Assembly: GCF_913777995.1 (NCBI RefSeq)
Contig: NZ_CAJYVE010000010.1
Coordinates: forward strand, 186,001-250,000
Reading direction: 5' to 3'
DNA: 64,000 nucleotides
Source: an uncultured Pseudomonas sp.
GTDB lineage: Bacteria > Pseudomonadota > Gammaproteobacteria > Pseudomonadales > Pseudomonadaceae
Below are positions 26,750 to 35,023 of this stretch, in pieces. The position numbers were made by a program, and so were the translations under genes. The notes under the pieces are model-generated. The model searched no databases. It was not told the origin of the DNA and saw only the letters and a list, made by a program, of their open reading frames with translations. The stretch's first letter is position 1, and each line of letters starts with the position of its first letter.

Positions 26750-28134
26750 GGAGTGCGAAAGTGAAATCCAGACCCCGTTCTCTGCTGCTCATCCTGATTG
26801 CTCTTGGTGTGCTGCTGGCCTTGTCGGGCTGGCTGGTCGGCGGCCTGCTGAACCGCTCTGGCGACGCCAGCGCGCAGCTGGACCAACCGGTGACTCCGGC
26901 GCTGATCAAGCAAGGCGAATACCTGGCCCGTGCCGGTGACTGCGTGGCCTGCCATACCGCCCATGGCGGCCAGCCGTTCGCCGGCGGGCGCGGTATCGAG
27001 TCGCCGATCGGCACGATCTACGCCACCAACATCACGCCTGACCGCGCCACCGGCATTGGCGGCTGGAGCTACGGTGAATTCGAACGCGCGGTGCGTCGCG
27101 GCATCGGCCACGGCGGCAGTGCGCTGTACCCAGCCATGCCGTTCCCGTCCTATGCCCGTACCTCCGACGCCGACACCCAAGCGCTGTACGCCTATTTCAT
27201 GAACGCTGTCGCACCGGTCCGCCAGGCCAACAAAGCGCATGACATTCCTTGGCCATTGTCGATCCGCTGGCCGCTGGCCTACTGGCGCACGCTGTTCGCG
27301 CCGCTGCCAGAAGACGCCGCCGTATCGCTCAAGGACTCGACCGACGGCAAGGCGGCACAGGTTGCCCGCGGTGCCTACCTGGTCCAGGGCCTGGGCCACT
27401 GTGGCTCGTGTCACACGCCCCGTGCGCTGACCATGCAGGAGCGCGGCCTGGACGAAAAGAGCGCGACCTACCTGGCCGGTGGCGAACTCAACGGTTGGTC
27501 GGTACCGGCCTTGCGCGGCGTACCGCACTGGACCGAGGAGGAACTGGTCGATTACCTGGGCAGCGGCCGTAACGCCAAGGCCTCGGTGGGCGGCGAGATG
27601 ACCGACGTCATCGCCAACAGCACTTCGCATATGAGCGATGCCGACCTGCAGGCCATTGCCGTCTACCTCAAGTCGCTGCCTTCAGCCAACGCCGCCTACC
27701 GGCATGATCCGCAACGCAGCGCAGCGACCACCGCCAGGCTGACGGCAGCCAAGGACCTGAACCTGGGCGAACGGCTTTACCTGGACAACTGCGGGGCTTG
27801 CCACTTCGTAGCTGGTGAAGGCGCTTCGCGGGTGTTCCCGCGCCTGGACGGCGCGAGCATCGTCAATGCCGACAACCCCACCGCGCTGATCCATGTGATC
27901 CTCGCCGGCACCCAGACGCCGTCGACCGCCCGCGCCCCGGCCGTGCTGCCGATGCCGGCTTTCGCCTGGCGCCTGGATGACAACGAGACCGCGGCACTGG
28001 TGAGCTTCCTGCGCGAAGGCTGGTCGAACCAGGCGAGCGCGGTGTCCGCCGAGCAGGTTCGTGCCGTACGCCAACAGGTCGAAGCGGGTCATGAAGTGGC
28101 CAAACCCGCCCTCGCCCCTTCACGACCGCAGTAA
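26746..28134 (+). CDS. Gluconate 2-dehydrogenase cytochrome c subunit
   Basis: Membrane-anchored tri-heme cytochrome c of 462 residues that passes electrons from the FAD subunit to ubiquinone. One N-terminal helix (about 12-34) anchors it. Three heme sites are visible: CVACH (66-70), CGSCH (219-223) and CGACH (349-353). The ATG at 26746 overlaps the previous stop (ATGA), so all three subunits form one operon. Confidence 0.93.
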   Translation: MRSAKVKSRPRSLLLILIALGVLLALSGWLVGGLLNRSGDASAQLDQPVTPALIKQGEYLARAGDCVACHTAHGGQPFAGGRGIESPIGTIYATNITPDRATGIGGWSYGEFERAVRRGIGHGGSALYPAMPFPSYARTSDADTQALYAYFMNAVAPVRQANKAHDIPWPLSIRWPLAYWRTLFAPLPEDAAVSLKDSTDGKAAQVARGAYLVQGLGHCGSCHTPRALTMQERGLDEKSATYLAGGELNGWSVPALRGVPHWTEEELVDYLGSGRNAKASVGGEMTDVIANSTSHMSDADLQAIAVYLKSLPSANAAYRHDPQRSAATTARLTAAKDLNLGERLYLDNCGACHFVAGEGASRVFPRLDGASIVNADNPTALIHVILAGTQTPSTARAPAVLPMPAFAWRLDDNETAALVSFLREGWSNQASAVSAEQVRAVRQQVEAGHEVAKPALAPSRPQ

Positions 28135-28148
28135 GGCCGAGCCGCAGG

Positions 28149-28204
28149 CGAGCCTGCTCGCGGAGAACACCGCCTAAAAGGCGTCATCTTCGCAAGCAGG
28201 CTGG
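28149..28204. repeat. REP-like hairpin between convergent genes
   Basis: Imperfect inverted repeat: CGAGCCTGCTCGCGGAG (28149-28165) and CTTCGCAAGCAGGCTGG (28188-28204), with a small CGCCT/AGGCG stem between. It could end transcription from both sides; it resembles Pseudomonas REP elements. Confidence 0.55.
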
Positions 28205-28246
28205 CTATCTCGATTTCCCATCCAGTGCATGCCGTCTTGCGTGCAC

Positions 28247-30025
28247 TCAGACCTGGCGACTCCGAGCCCAGTCCACCAGAGCCGATGCAGACATCGGCCG
28301 AGCGACGTAATAGCCCTGGATCTGATCGCAGCCCCAACTGCGCAACTGCTCGAACAGCTCTTCGCTCTCCACGCCCTCGGCCACCACCTCGTAGCCGATG
28401 TTCTGCGCCAGCTGGATAATCGAGGTGACCACCGCGCGGTCCTTGGGGTTACTGCAGGCATCGCGCATGAACGACTGGTCCAGCTTCACCGTGGTCGCTG
28501 GCAACGTACGCAGATAGGTCCAGTTGCTGTAGCCGGTGCCGAAGTCATCGATGGCCAGGCGAATACCACAGGCACGGATACGTTGCAGGTTGCTGTGGGT
28601 CAGCTCCGGGGTGGTCATCAGGGCGCTTTCGGTGAACTCCAGCTCGACCAGGTTCGGCTCGATGGTCTGCTGCCGCAACAGGCCGATCATCCGCTCGACG
28701 AATGCCGAGTCAGCCATGTCGCTGGCCGAAACGTTGAATGACACCAGCCAGCGATGCCCCTGAGCCTGCCATGCCGACATCTGCTGCAAGACACGTCGTG
28801 CCACCCAGGCACTGATCTGGCGAATCAGCGGGGTCTTTTCCGCCAGGGGGATGAATTCGGCCGGGCTGATCAGGCCCAGTTCCGGGTGCTTCCAGCGCAG
28901 CAACGCCTCGGCGCCACACATCTTGCCGCTGGCGGCATGCACCTTGGGCTGAAACTCCAGGTAGAACTGATCTTCCTGCTCCACCGCCTTGGACAACGAC
29001 GTGAGCAGCCTGAAAGCCCGCACCTGCGCGTGATCCAGCTCAGGCTCGAAGTACACCCAGCCCTTGCCACGGTGCCGCGCGTGGTCGGCAGAGCTGACCA
29101 GACAACGCAGCCAGTCATCGTGCCATGTCTGTTGGCTGAGCTTGAGCATGCCCAACCCGGCACGCGGCTGCAGGGGAATGCCAGAGCACTCGATGGGCTG
29201 CTGGACTTCCCGGGACAAACGCTCGATCAGCCCCGAAAGCTCCACCTCACCGGGCACCATGAAGCCAAAGCGGGTGGGGCTGATCTTGTACAAGTCGCGG
29301 TCGCCGATGATCTGCTTGAGCTTGTCCTTGAGCAGCAACATCACCCGCGTGGAAAACGGATACCCCAGCGATTTGACGATCTCGTTGAGAAAGGCCGGGG
29401 AAATCATGTCGGCAGCAATCACCGTGACCGGCTCATCAGACCAGCGATAGGCCTCGACATCCTTTTCGAACTTGATGCGATTGAACAGCCCGATGGTGGC
29501 GTCCACATAGCTGCTCTCGCGCAGCGCCTGGATGCGCAGCATGACCAGCTTGGCCAGTTGCTGCAGGGTGGCCTGCTGCTCCCGCGTCAGCCCTTCGCGC
29601 GGCTCGGTATCGATCAGGCAGAACATGCCCAGCGGCAGGCCTTCGAGGGTCACCAGCGGGTAACCCGCGTAGAAACGAATGCCAGGGCTGCCCTGCACCA
29701 GCGGGTTGTCGCGAAAGCGCGCATCGGTGGTGGCATCACTGACCTGGAAGAAGTCATCGGCCAGGATCGCCGTGGCGCAGAACGAATCCACCAGGGGTGT
29801 CTGGTCTACGCCCATGCCGGCCTGGGCCCAGAACCACTGGCGATTGTTTTCCAGGATCGAGATCAACGCGATGGGTACATTGAAGTGCTGGGTTGCCAGA
29901 CGGATCAGTTCATCGAACATCTCATCCCTGACGCCCTTGAAACACGCCAGGGCGTTCACGGCTTCCTGTCGTGCCGGGGTATTGAGCAAGCAAGGGGTTT
30001 CATCCTGCACTGACGGGTACCTCAT
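28247..30025 (-). CDS. GAF-GGDEF-EAL protein, likely c-di-GMP phosphodiesterase
   Basis: A soluble 592-residue protein: GAF domain (about 20-170), GGDEF-like domain (about 172-325) and EAL domain (about 345-585). The GGDEF signature is replaced by TRFGF (251-255), so cyclase activity is unlikely. The EAL domain keeps EALLRW (373), FNVSASDM, EFTESALM, DDFGTGYS, KLDQSFM and EGVESEELF, which suggests an active phosphodiesterase cutting c-di-GMP to pGpG. The GAF domain probably senses a small ligand. Convergent with the gluconate operon. Confidence 0.9.
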   Translation of the reverse strand: MRYPSVQDETPCLLNTPARQEAVNALACFKGVRDEMFDELIRLATQHFNVPIALISILENNRQWFWAQAGMGVDQTPLVDSFCATAILADDFFQVSDATTDARFRDNPLVQGSPGIRFYAGYPLVTLEGLPLGMFCLIDTEPREGLTREQQATLQQLAKLVMLRIQALRESSYVDATIGLFNRIKFEKDVEAYRWSDEPVTVIAADMISPAFLNEIVKSLGYPFSTRVMLLLKDKLKQIIGDRDLYKISPTRFGFMVPGEVELSGLIERLSREVQQPIECSGIPLQPRAGLGMLKLSQQTWHDDWLRCLVSSADHARHRGKGWVYFEPELDHAQVRAFRLLTSLSKAVEQEDQFYLEFQPKVHAASGKMCGAEALLRWKHPELGLISPAEFIPLAEKTPLIRQISAWVARRVLQQMSAWQAQGHRWLVSFNVSASDMADSAFVERMIGLLRQQTIEPNLVELEFTESALMTTPELTHSNLQRIRACGIRLAIDDFGTGYSNWTYLRTLPATTVKLDQSFMRDACSNPKDRAVVTSIIQLAQNIGYEVVAEGVESEELFEQLRSWGCDQIQGYYVARPMSASALVDWARSRQV

Positions 30026-30164
30026 GGCGGGGTGCTATCTAGACACACTGTAAAAGAAATGGCCGGGCCAAAGGCAAAAAAGCGCCGAAGGGTCGCCGTC
30101 AGGTAGCACCGCAGAGCGATCCGCGTGCTCCACCAGACACCTTGCCCAAGACCTGTATATAATC

Positions 30165-30338
30165 GCCGCTTCCGTTGGGGAGTAGCCTGCTGACGAGCAA
30201 CCGTCAGCGTTCGTATCAACATTCTCGGCACGACAGCCGTGGTACGAACACCTTCAAGGTTGGTGAGACCAGCGACATTGCACACGCCTGAAGCCGGGCG
30301 CGTGGCGGTGTCGTTGTTCCATAGCCCGGCTGGAAGCA
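30165..30338 (+). promoter_or_regulatory. yybP-ykoY (Mn2+) riboswitch upstream of mntP
   Basis: The leader has the class hallmarks: TTGGGGAGTAGCC at 30175-30187 and GGTTGGTGAGACCAGCGACA at about 30256-30275, with GC-rich helices before and after and a final hairpin near the start codon. This riboswitch binds Mn2+ and turns on Mn exporters such as MntP, the gene right behind it. Confidence 0.88.
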
Positions 30339-30342
30339 AACC

Positions 30343-30909
30343 GTGAACCCGATTTCCCTCGTATTTCTCGCCTTGGCCATGTCCACCGATGCCTTCGCCG
30401 CCGCCATCGGCAAAGGCTCCGCACTGCACAAGCCGCGCCTGATCGAAGCCCTGCGCACCGGCCTGATCTTCGGCGTCATCGAGGCCATCACCCCCATGAT
30501 CGGCTGGGCCATCGGCCACGCCGCCTCCTTGTGGGTCGCCGACTGGGACCACTGGATCGCCTTCACCCTGCTGGTGTGCCTGGGCCTGCACATGATCCAC
30601 AACGGCCTGAAGAGCGATGACGAAGAAGCAGAAGCAAAATCCAGCCAGCACTCCTTCCTGATCCTGGCCGTCACCGCCGTCGCCACCAGCATCGATGCCC
30701 TGGCCGTGGGTGTGGGCCTGGCCTTCGTCGACGTCAACATCTTCATCGCCGCCGCCGCCATCGGCCTGGCCACCCTGGTGATGGTCACCCTCGGCGTAAT
30801 GCTCGGCCGCGTGCTTGGCACCCTGGTCGGCAAGCGCGCCGAGATCATCGGGGGTGTGGTGCTGATGTTGGTGGGGGCGACGATTTTGTATGAGCACCTG
30901 AGTGCCTGA
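30343..30909 (+). CDS. mntP: Manganese efflux pump MntP
   Basis: Inner-membrane Mn2+ exporter of 188 residues with six predicted helices. The start [24 protein letters not shown] matches the family, as does the second repeat [20 protein letters not shown]; the paired Asp residues in MSTDAFA and TSIDALA are the conserved ones in the two halves. The start codon is GTG with GGAAG upstream, inside the riboswitch expression platform, which fits translation-level control by Mn2+. Confidence 0.95.
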   Translation: MNPISLVFLALAMSTDAFAAAIGKGSALHKPRLIEALRTGLIFGVIEAITPMIGWAIGHAASLWVADWDHWIAFTLLVCLGLHMIHNGLKSDDEEAEAKSSQHSFLILAVTAVATSIDALAVGVGLAFVDVNIFIAAAAIGLATLVMVTLGVMLGRVLGTLVGKRAEIIGGVVLMLVGATILYEHLSA

Positions 30910-30999
30910 TGAGAGCCGGCGCTCGCCCTCGCATGCCATCGACAGCGCTTGTGCTTTGGTTGATATTACAAAGCCATAACCTCTGACAAGGACCTGTCG

Positions 31000-31536
31000 A
31001 TGCGCTTTCCTCTACTACTCGCTGCCGCGATGGCTCTTGCCGGTTGCGCCGACTCACACCAGTGGACACCCCAACAGCAAGCGCTAGCCCCTGTGCTACG
31101 CACACAGAAGTTCTATGTCTCCACGCCCACCGACGGCGCATATGGCGATCACACTTATATCGGCTCAGGCCGCAACACCGCACAGATCATTCAGGCCTCT
31201 CTGGCGCGTCAGGTACGCGCCGCCCGCATCGGCATCCAGACCGACGACTTCGACCAGGCCCTGGCCGCCGCGCAGCAGGCCGATCAGGACCTGCTGATCT
31301 TTCCCAGCATCTTGCACTGGGAAGACCGAGCCACCGAATGGTCGATGATCCCCGACCGCGTCTAGGTCAAGATCGAGGTCATTCAAGTCGCCACCGGCGA
31401 TGCCCTTAGCTCAGCGATCATCAAAGGTCGCAGCGGACTCGCCACGTTCGGCGGCGATCATCCTCAAGACTTGCTCCCTGAACCGGTGGACGAATTCGTA
31501 AAGGCGTTGTTCGAGGGTCCTGCCTACGGGCAGTAA
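31000..31536 (+). pseudogene. DUF4823-type lipoprotein gene interrupted by an amber codon
   Basis: The frame opens MRFPLLLAAAMALAGC with a lipobox Cys at 16. After 121 codons it meets TAG at 31363-31365, but continues in the same frame to TAA at 31534-31536. The continuation (VKIEVIQVATGDALSSAIIKGRSGLATF..., then PEPVDEFVKALF) reads as the normal end of a DUF4823-like lipoprotein of 178 residues. TAG most likely arose from CAG by one base change. A truncated product of 121 residues could still be made. Confidence 0.85.
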
Positions 31537-31726
31537 AGCAACCACGAGCAGGCAACTTCCGCCCCTTCATGAAACCTGTGGAACCTGCTCACCAAACCCT
31601 TTTTCTGGGCCGGGTTTAGCCCCCCATATAAATCAATGGGTTAGATGAGAGGCCCAAAAGAGGGTCAATGCATGAATTAGGTGTATTTGCTCTTTAAAAA
31701 CGGAGACATAGAGATCAAAGTGCCTA
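31537..31726 (+). promoter_or_regulatory. Putative CRISPR leader
   Basis: An A+T-richer stretch with TCTTTAAAAACGGAGACATA close to the first repeat, on the side of the array away from the degenerate repeats. I see no gene in it. Confidence 0.5.
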
Positions 31727-31994
31727 CTTCACTGCCGTGTAGGCAGCTCAGAAAAGACAGTGTACGAGCTGATCCGCGAGTGCTCGCTTCACTGCCGTGT
31801 AGGCAGCTCAGAAACTCTATGCGCAGCAGGTCGGCCGCATCACCCGCTTCACTGCCGTATAGGCAGCTCAGAAATGGTTGCCCTTGGCGCCGTTGCTGAT
31901 CGCCTTCTTCACTGCCGCATAGCCAGCTCAGAAATACTACGACAAAGACTCCGGACTCACCGGGCACTTCACTGCCGAACAAGCAGCTTTATTA
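31727..31994 (+). CRISPR. Orphan type I-F-like CRISPR array, 5 repeats and 4 spacers
   Basis: 28-nt repeats with core TTCACTGCCGTGTAGGCAGC start at 31727, 31787, 31847, 31907 and 31967, with four 32-nt spacers and an exact 60-nt period. The repeat contains the short palindrome CTGCCG-TATA-GGCAG of type I-F arrays. Repeat 4 (two changes) and repeat 5 (decayed in its right half) mark the old end, so the leader is on the left and transcription is on the plus strand. No cas gene lies in the window. Confidence 0.9.
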
Positions 31995-32040
31995 CCCCGT
32001 AACTTCCCCGACAGTGCCGAACAATATCGTCGCCACCCTG

Positions 32041-32391
32041 TTACAAGCGATCCGAGGGTTTCCAGGTCGAATGCGGAATGACGATATTGCCATCCGCAAC
32101 CTGCCGATAGACGGTGTAAGGCAACACGACGGTATCCAGGACTCCCGAAAAAGCCATGTCCAGGATCATGCCGGGTAACAATGGACCGGTTCGATGCGCG
32201 CTCTTATCGGGATCGGCGTGTAGTTGGCAGAAGTCATAAACGACCCCGCTATACACTCGGGTGATTTCATCGCAGTGGCTGCCGCGCTCACTCAGTTCAC
32301 GGCGGCTGTATTCGTCGTCTCGAACAACAGTATCGAGGGTGCCGCAGGCGCTAAGCGACAGAGCGGCCAGCAATAAAAGTCCTTTTTTCAT
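32041..32391 (-). CDS. YceK/YidQ family lipoprotein
   Basis: Small outer-membrane lipoprotein of 116 residues with signal and lipobox LSLSAC (Cys at 16). The mature part has the YceK/YidQ pattern: Y.SGVVYDFC...LPGMILDMAFSGVLDTVVLPYTVYRQ. Its function is not known. The ATG at 32391 gives the normal MKKGLLLLAAL signal; an in-frame GTG lies three codons upstream. Confidence 0.85.
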   Translation of the reverse strand: MKKGLLLLAALSLSACGTLDTVVRDDEYSRRELSERGSHCDEITRVYSGVVYDFCQLHADPDKSAHRTGPLLPGMILDMAFSGVLDTVVLPYTVYRQVADGNIVIPHSTWKPSDRL

Positions 32392-32452
32392 GGTTCTCAC
32401 TAAGTCATCGGTTTGCTTAGCGCAGCACTATAGCGGGTCATGAGTAAGACAT

Positions 32453-33091
32453 TCAGCCAAACCGCTCCTCAAGCTCGGCAAGCTCCCGCTCGATGGTGTC
32501 CATCAGCGCCTCCCATTCCGCCTGAGTCTTGCGGCGGGCCTGGCCTTCGTGGGGGTAGAGAAAGTCGACGATGCCTGGGCGCACTTTGCCTTTGGCCATG
32601 GTGCCGAAGAATTCGGCGGTCAGGGCGCGGGCCAGGACGTCGAGTTCGGTGGCGTGGTTGACCCAACGCCAGCTTTCTTTCAGCACGACCTTGTCGAGCA
32701 GGATGCATTGCTTCTTGAAGGCGCGCAGAGCCTGGCCGAGTGGGCTGGTGGCCAGTTGCGCGTTGAGGCGGCCGGGGTCGGGCTCATGCAGTTGTTCGGT
32801 GGCGGGGCCGAAGAACCATTCGTTGAAGCCGATCTCGATTTCGCGAAAAGCTACGCTGGCCTCCCAGATGACGGTGAGGGTCTTGTGCTGGCGCACGTCG
32901 CGCTTCCACGCACCGTAGGCGGCAAAGGCAATGCCGGCGATGCCGCTGGCGGCCAGGGCTTCGATCACCGCCGAGGCCGAGTCGAGCACCGCGTAGGCCT
33001 GCCCGCTACGGGCGCTGAGCAAGGCGGCGGTGACCAGCACGACGAGGGCCAGGCAAGCGCTGTAGAACCCGAAGGCATAAGGATCTCTCAT
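32453..33091 (-). CDS. Membrane protein of unknown function
   Basis: A 212-residue protein with two membrane helices near the N-terminus (about 8-28 and 42-62) followed by a soluble helical domain (WKRDVRQHKTLTVIWEASVAFREIEIGFNEWFF...LLDKVVLKESWRWVNHATELD). A longer open frame begins at 33223, but the ATG at 33091 is where the membrane-protein start looks right. The charged C-terminus is coiled-coil-like (WEALMDTIERELAELEERFG). No family recognised. Confidence 0.65.
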   Translation of the reverse strand: MRDPYAFGFYSACLALVVLVTAALLSARSGQAYAVLDSASAVIEALAASGIAGIAFAAYGAWKRDVRQHKTLTVIWEASVAFREIEIGFNEWFFGPATEQLHEPDPGRLNAQLATSPLGQALRAFKKQCILLDKVVLKESWRWVNHATELDVLARALTAEFFGTMAKGKVRPGIVDFLYPHEGQARRKTQAEWEALMDTIERELAELEERFG

Positions 33092-33356
33092 CTTCGAACC
33101 AATTGATCGTTCAAGGCGGGATCGCTCAGGTGACCCTTTCAGCCTAGCCAACGCCCGTGCGCTTTGCCGTGTCCGCACGCCAGGATGCGACGGCAGGCGG
33201 GTTGAACCAAGCGCCGGAGGCATTGCCCAAACCGATGCCTCCCACGCTTGCTAAGGCCTTCGTGGCCGCACCGGAAGGCAGGACGGCAGCCCGGCGGGCC
33301 TCACTCCAGGCCGGGCGCCACGCCTCTTCGCTGAAAACAGGATGTGTTGAACGCCT

Positions 33357-33884
33357 ATGAAAAAGATCCTCTGCCTTGGCCTTCTCGGCGCGCTTTCTCT
33401 CTCTGCCCACGCCGCGTCACTGGACGTGCCGATGAACCTGGTCAGCGCCGACGGCGCGCCCAAGGCCATCGGCAGTGTGCATGTGGAAGAGACCCAGTAC
33501 GGCCTGTTGTTCACCCCCAAGCTGAGCGGCTTGCCAGCGGGCATTCACGGCTTCCATGTGCATGAAAACCCCAGCTGCGACTCCGGCACCAAGGACGGCA
33601 AGACCGTCGCCGCATTGGCCGCCGGCGGCCATTACGACCCGAAGAAGACCGGCAAGCACCTCGGCCCCTATGACGACGCCGGCCATCTGGGCGACCTGCC
33701 GGCGATCTACGTGACCGCCGACGGCAAGGCCGAATATCCCGTACTGGCCCCACGTATCAAGAAGGTCGCTGAAATCGAAGGCCGTGCGCTGATGGTGCAT
33801 GTCGGCGGCGACAACCACTCTGACCACCCGGCACCGCTGGGCGGCGGCGGTGACCGTATGGCCTGCGGCGTCATCAAGGGCTGA
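33357..33884 (+). CDS. sodC: Periplasmic Cu/Zn superoxide dismutase
   Basis: Removes superoxide in the periplasm. The 175-residue protein has a signal peptide ([19 protein letters not shown]) and the bacterial SodC core: [49 protein letters not shown] and the final CGVI. The metal ligands His and Asp and the disulfide Cys pair are present. Monocistronic. Confidence 0.95.
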   Translation: MKKILCLGLLGALSLSAHAASLDVPMNLVSADGAPKAIGSVHVEETQYGLLFTPKLSGLPAGIHGFHVHENPSCDSGTKDGKTVAALAAGGHYDPKKTGKHLGPYDDAGHLGDLPAIYVTADGKAEYPVLAPRIKKVAEIEGRALMVHVGGDNHSDHPAPLGGGGDRMACGVIKG

Positions 33885-34003
33885 GCGACGCACAGCGTTC
33901 GGCCGTGAGCGGAAGGACGGGCCGGGGGCCTGAAACTTCTTGTCGCGGCCGGACAAAGCTTTCAATCTGTCGGGGTTCCCGACGGATCAGGAAGACGTAA
34001 GGC

Positions 34004-34978
34004 ATGAAACCCGGCAAGACCATCACCCGCGCCTGGTGCGTGGAGCTGCAGCAAGAACTGTCGATCACCGCCGCGCGCCGTGAATACTTCTCCCAGGAAC
34101 CGCCGCGCCAGCGCTTCGAGTTTCTGTGCTCCAGCGAAGCCTGTCGCGCCCAGGGCGTGAAGGTGACGGGCGTGCGTTACGACGTGAAGCCTCAGGACAA
34201 TCCCACCTTCGTGGCGGCACATTTTCGTGCCAACCCGCATTACCAGCACCAGCCCGATTGTGAGTGGGTCGAGGAAGACGAGGCCGTCGACGAACCGGAC
34301 GAAGCCTCCAGCGACCCGCAGCAGCGCCTGCGACAGGCGCGGCGCAAGCTGGACGACAACATCGACGTGTTCGATCCCACCCTGCGCCAGGCGGTCAAGG
34401 AACCGGCGCTGACGGCACCAGCAGGCCATGCCGCCGCGCCCCGCGAAGCAGCCCCGGTCGATGCGCTCAAGGAGCCTGCGGCCCCGCGCTACAGCGAGAC
34501 GCGCACCAGCAACCTGGAGCGCCTGGTGGATTTCTACCGCCAGGCGCGCGCCGAATTGCCGGAAGACGACTTCAAGCAACTGACCCTGCGCGTTGCCGGC
34601 CAGGGCGAGGTGGCCCTGCGCAGCTATTTCCGGCACATCAAGTACGCGCAACCGGGTGAGAACCAACGGGTGCTGTACGGCGGTGGGCTGCTGGATGACA
34701 AACGCTACGGCAAGGGCTTCAAGTTCCAGTTCTTCGACCGCCTCGAAGGCAAGCGGGTGACGCTGTACGTTTCGCCCGCACAGATGCAGGCCTACCGCTC
34801 CAGTCGCTACATCGAAGAATTGCTCAGCCATGCTGGCGAGGTGAAGTTCTTCACCCTCTACGCCTTGGGCAAGCTGGTGCAGAGTCCCTCCGGCAAGAGC
34901 TTCAGCCTGGAGGTGGACGACCTGCGCCACTTGGCCATCGTGCTGGGTCCGCCCAAGGACGGCGACGCGGCGCCATGA
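34004..34978 (+). CDS. Conserved protein of unknown function with an N-terminal Cys/His cluster
   Basis: A 324-residue protein I do not recognise by name. The N-terminal part has C42-x4-C47 and H73, H79, H82, C86, possibly a zinc-binding fold. Residues about 90-165 are acidic and low-complexity. The C-terminal half (about 170-318) is a folded domain with ALRSYFRHIKYAQPGE and RVTLYVSPAQMQAYRSS. It ends at a terminator shared with ilvE. Confidence 0.75.
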   Translation: MKPGKTITRAWCVELQQELSITAARREYFSQEPPRQRFEFLCSSEACRAQGVKVTGVRYDVKPQDNPTFVAAHFRANPHYQHQPDCEWVEEDEAVDEPDEASSDPQQRLRQARRKLDDNIDVFDPTLRQAVKEPALTAPAGHAAAPREAAPVDALKEPAAPRYSETRTSNLERLVDFYRQARAELPEDDFKQLTLRVAGQGEVALRSYFRHIKYAQPGENQRVLYGGGLLDDKRYGKGFKFQFFDRLEGKRVTLYVSPAQMQAYRSSRYIEELLSHAGEVKFFTLYALGKLVQSPSGKSFSLEVDDLRHLAIVLGPPKDGDAAP

Positions 34979-35010
34979 AAAAAGGGAAGCCTGGGCTTCC
35001 CTTTTTCGTG
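34974..35010. terminator. Bidirectional terminator between the unknown gene and ilvE
   Basis: Stem AAGGGAAGCC/GGCTTCCCTT with A residues on the left and T residues on the right, between two convergent genes. Confidence 0.85.
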
Positions 35011-35023
35011 TGCGGCGAACGGC

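Noticed and set aside
31363-31365. Amber codon as programmed read-through
   Set aside because: No stimulatory structure or conserved context is visible; a CAG to TAG change is simpler.
31681-32002. Open frames across the CRISPR repeats, with a repeated LPCRQLR-like peptide
   Set aside because: The repetition comes from the 60-nt repeat-spacer period; these are translations of the array, not genes.
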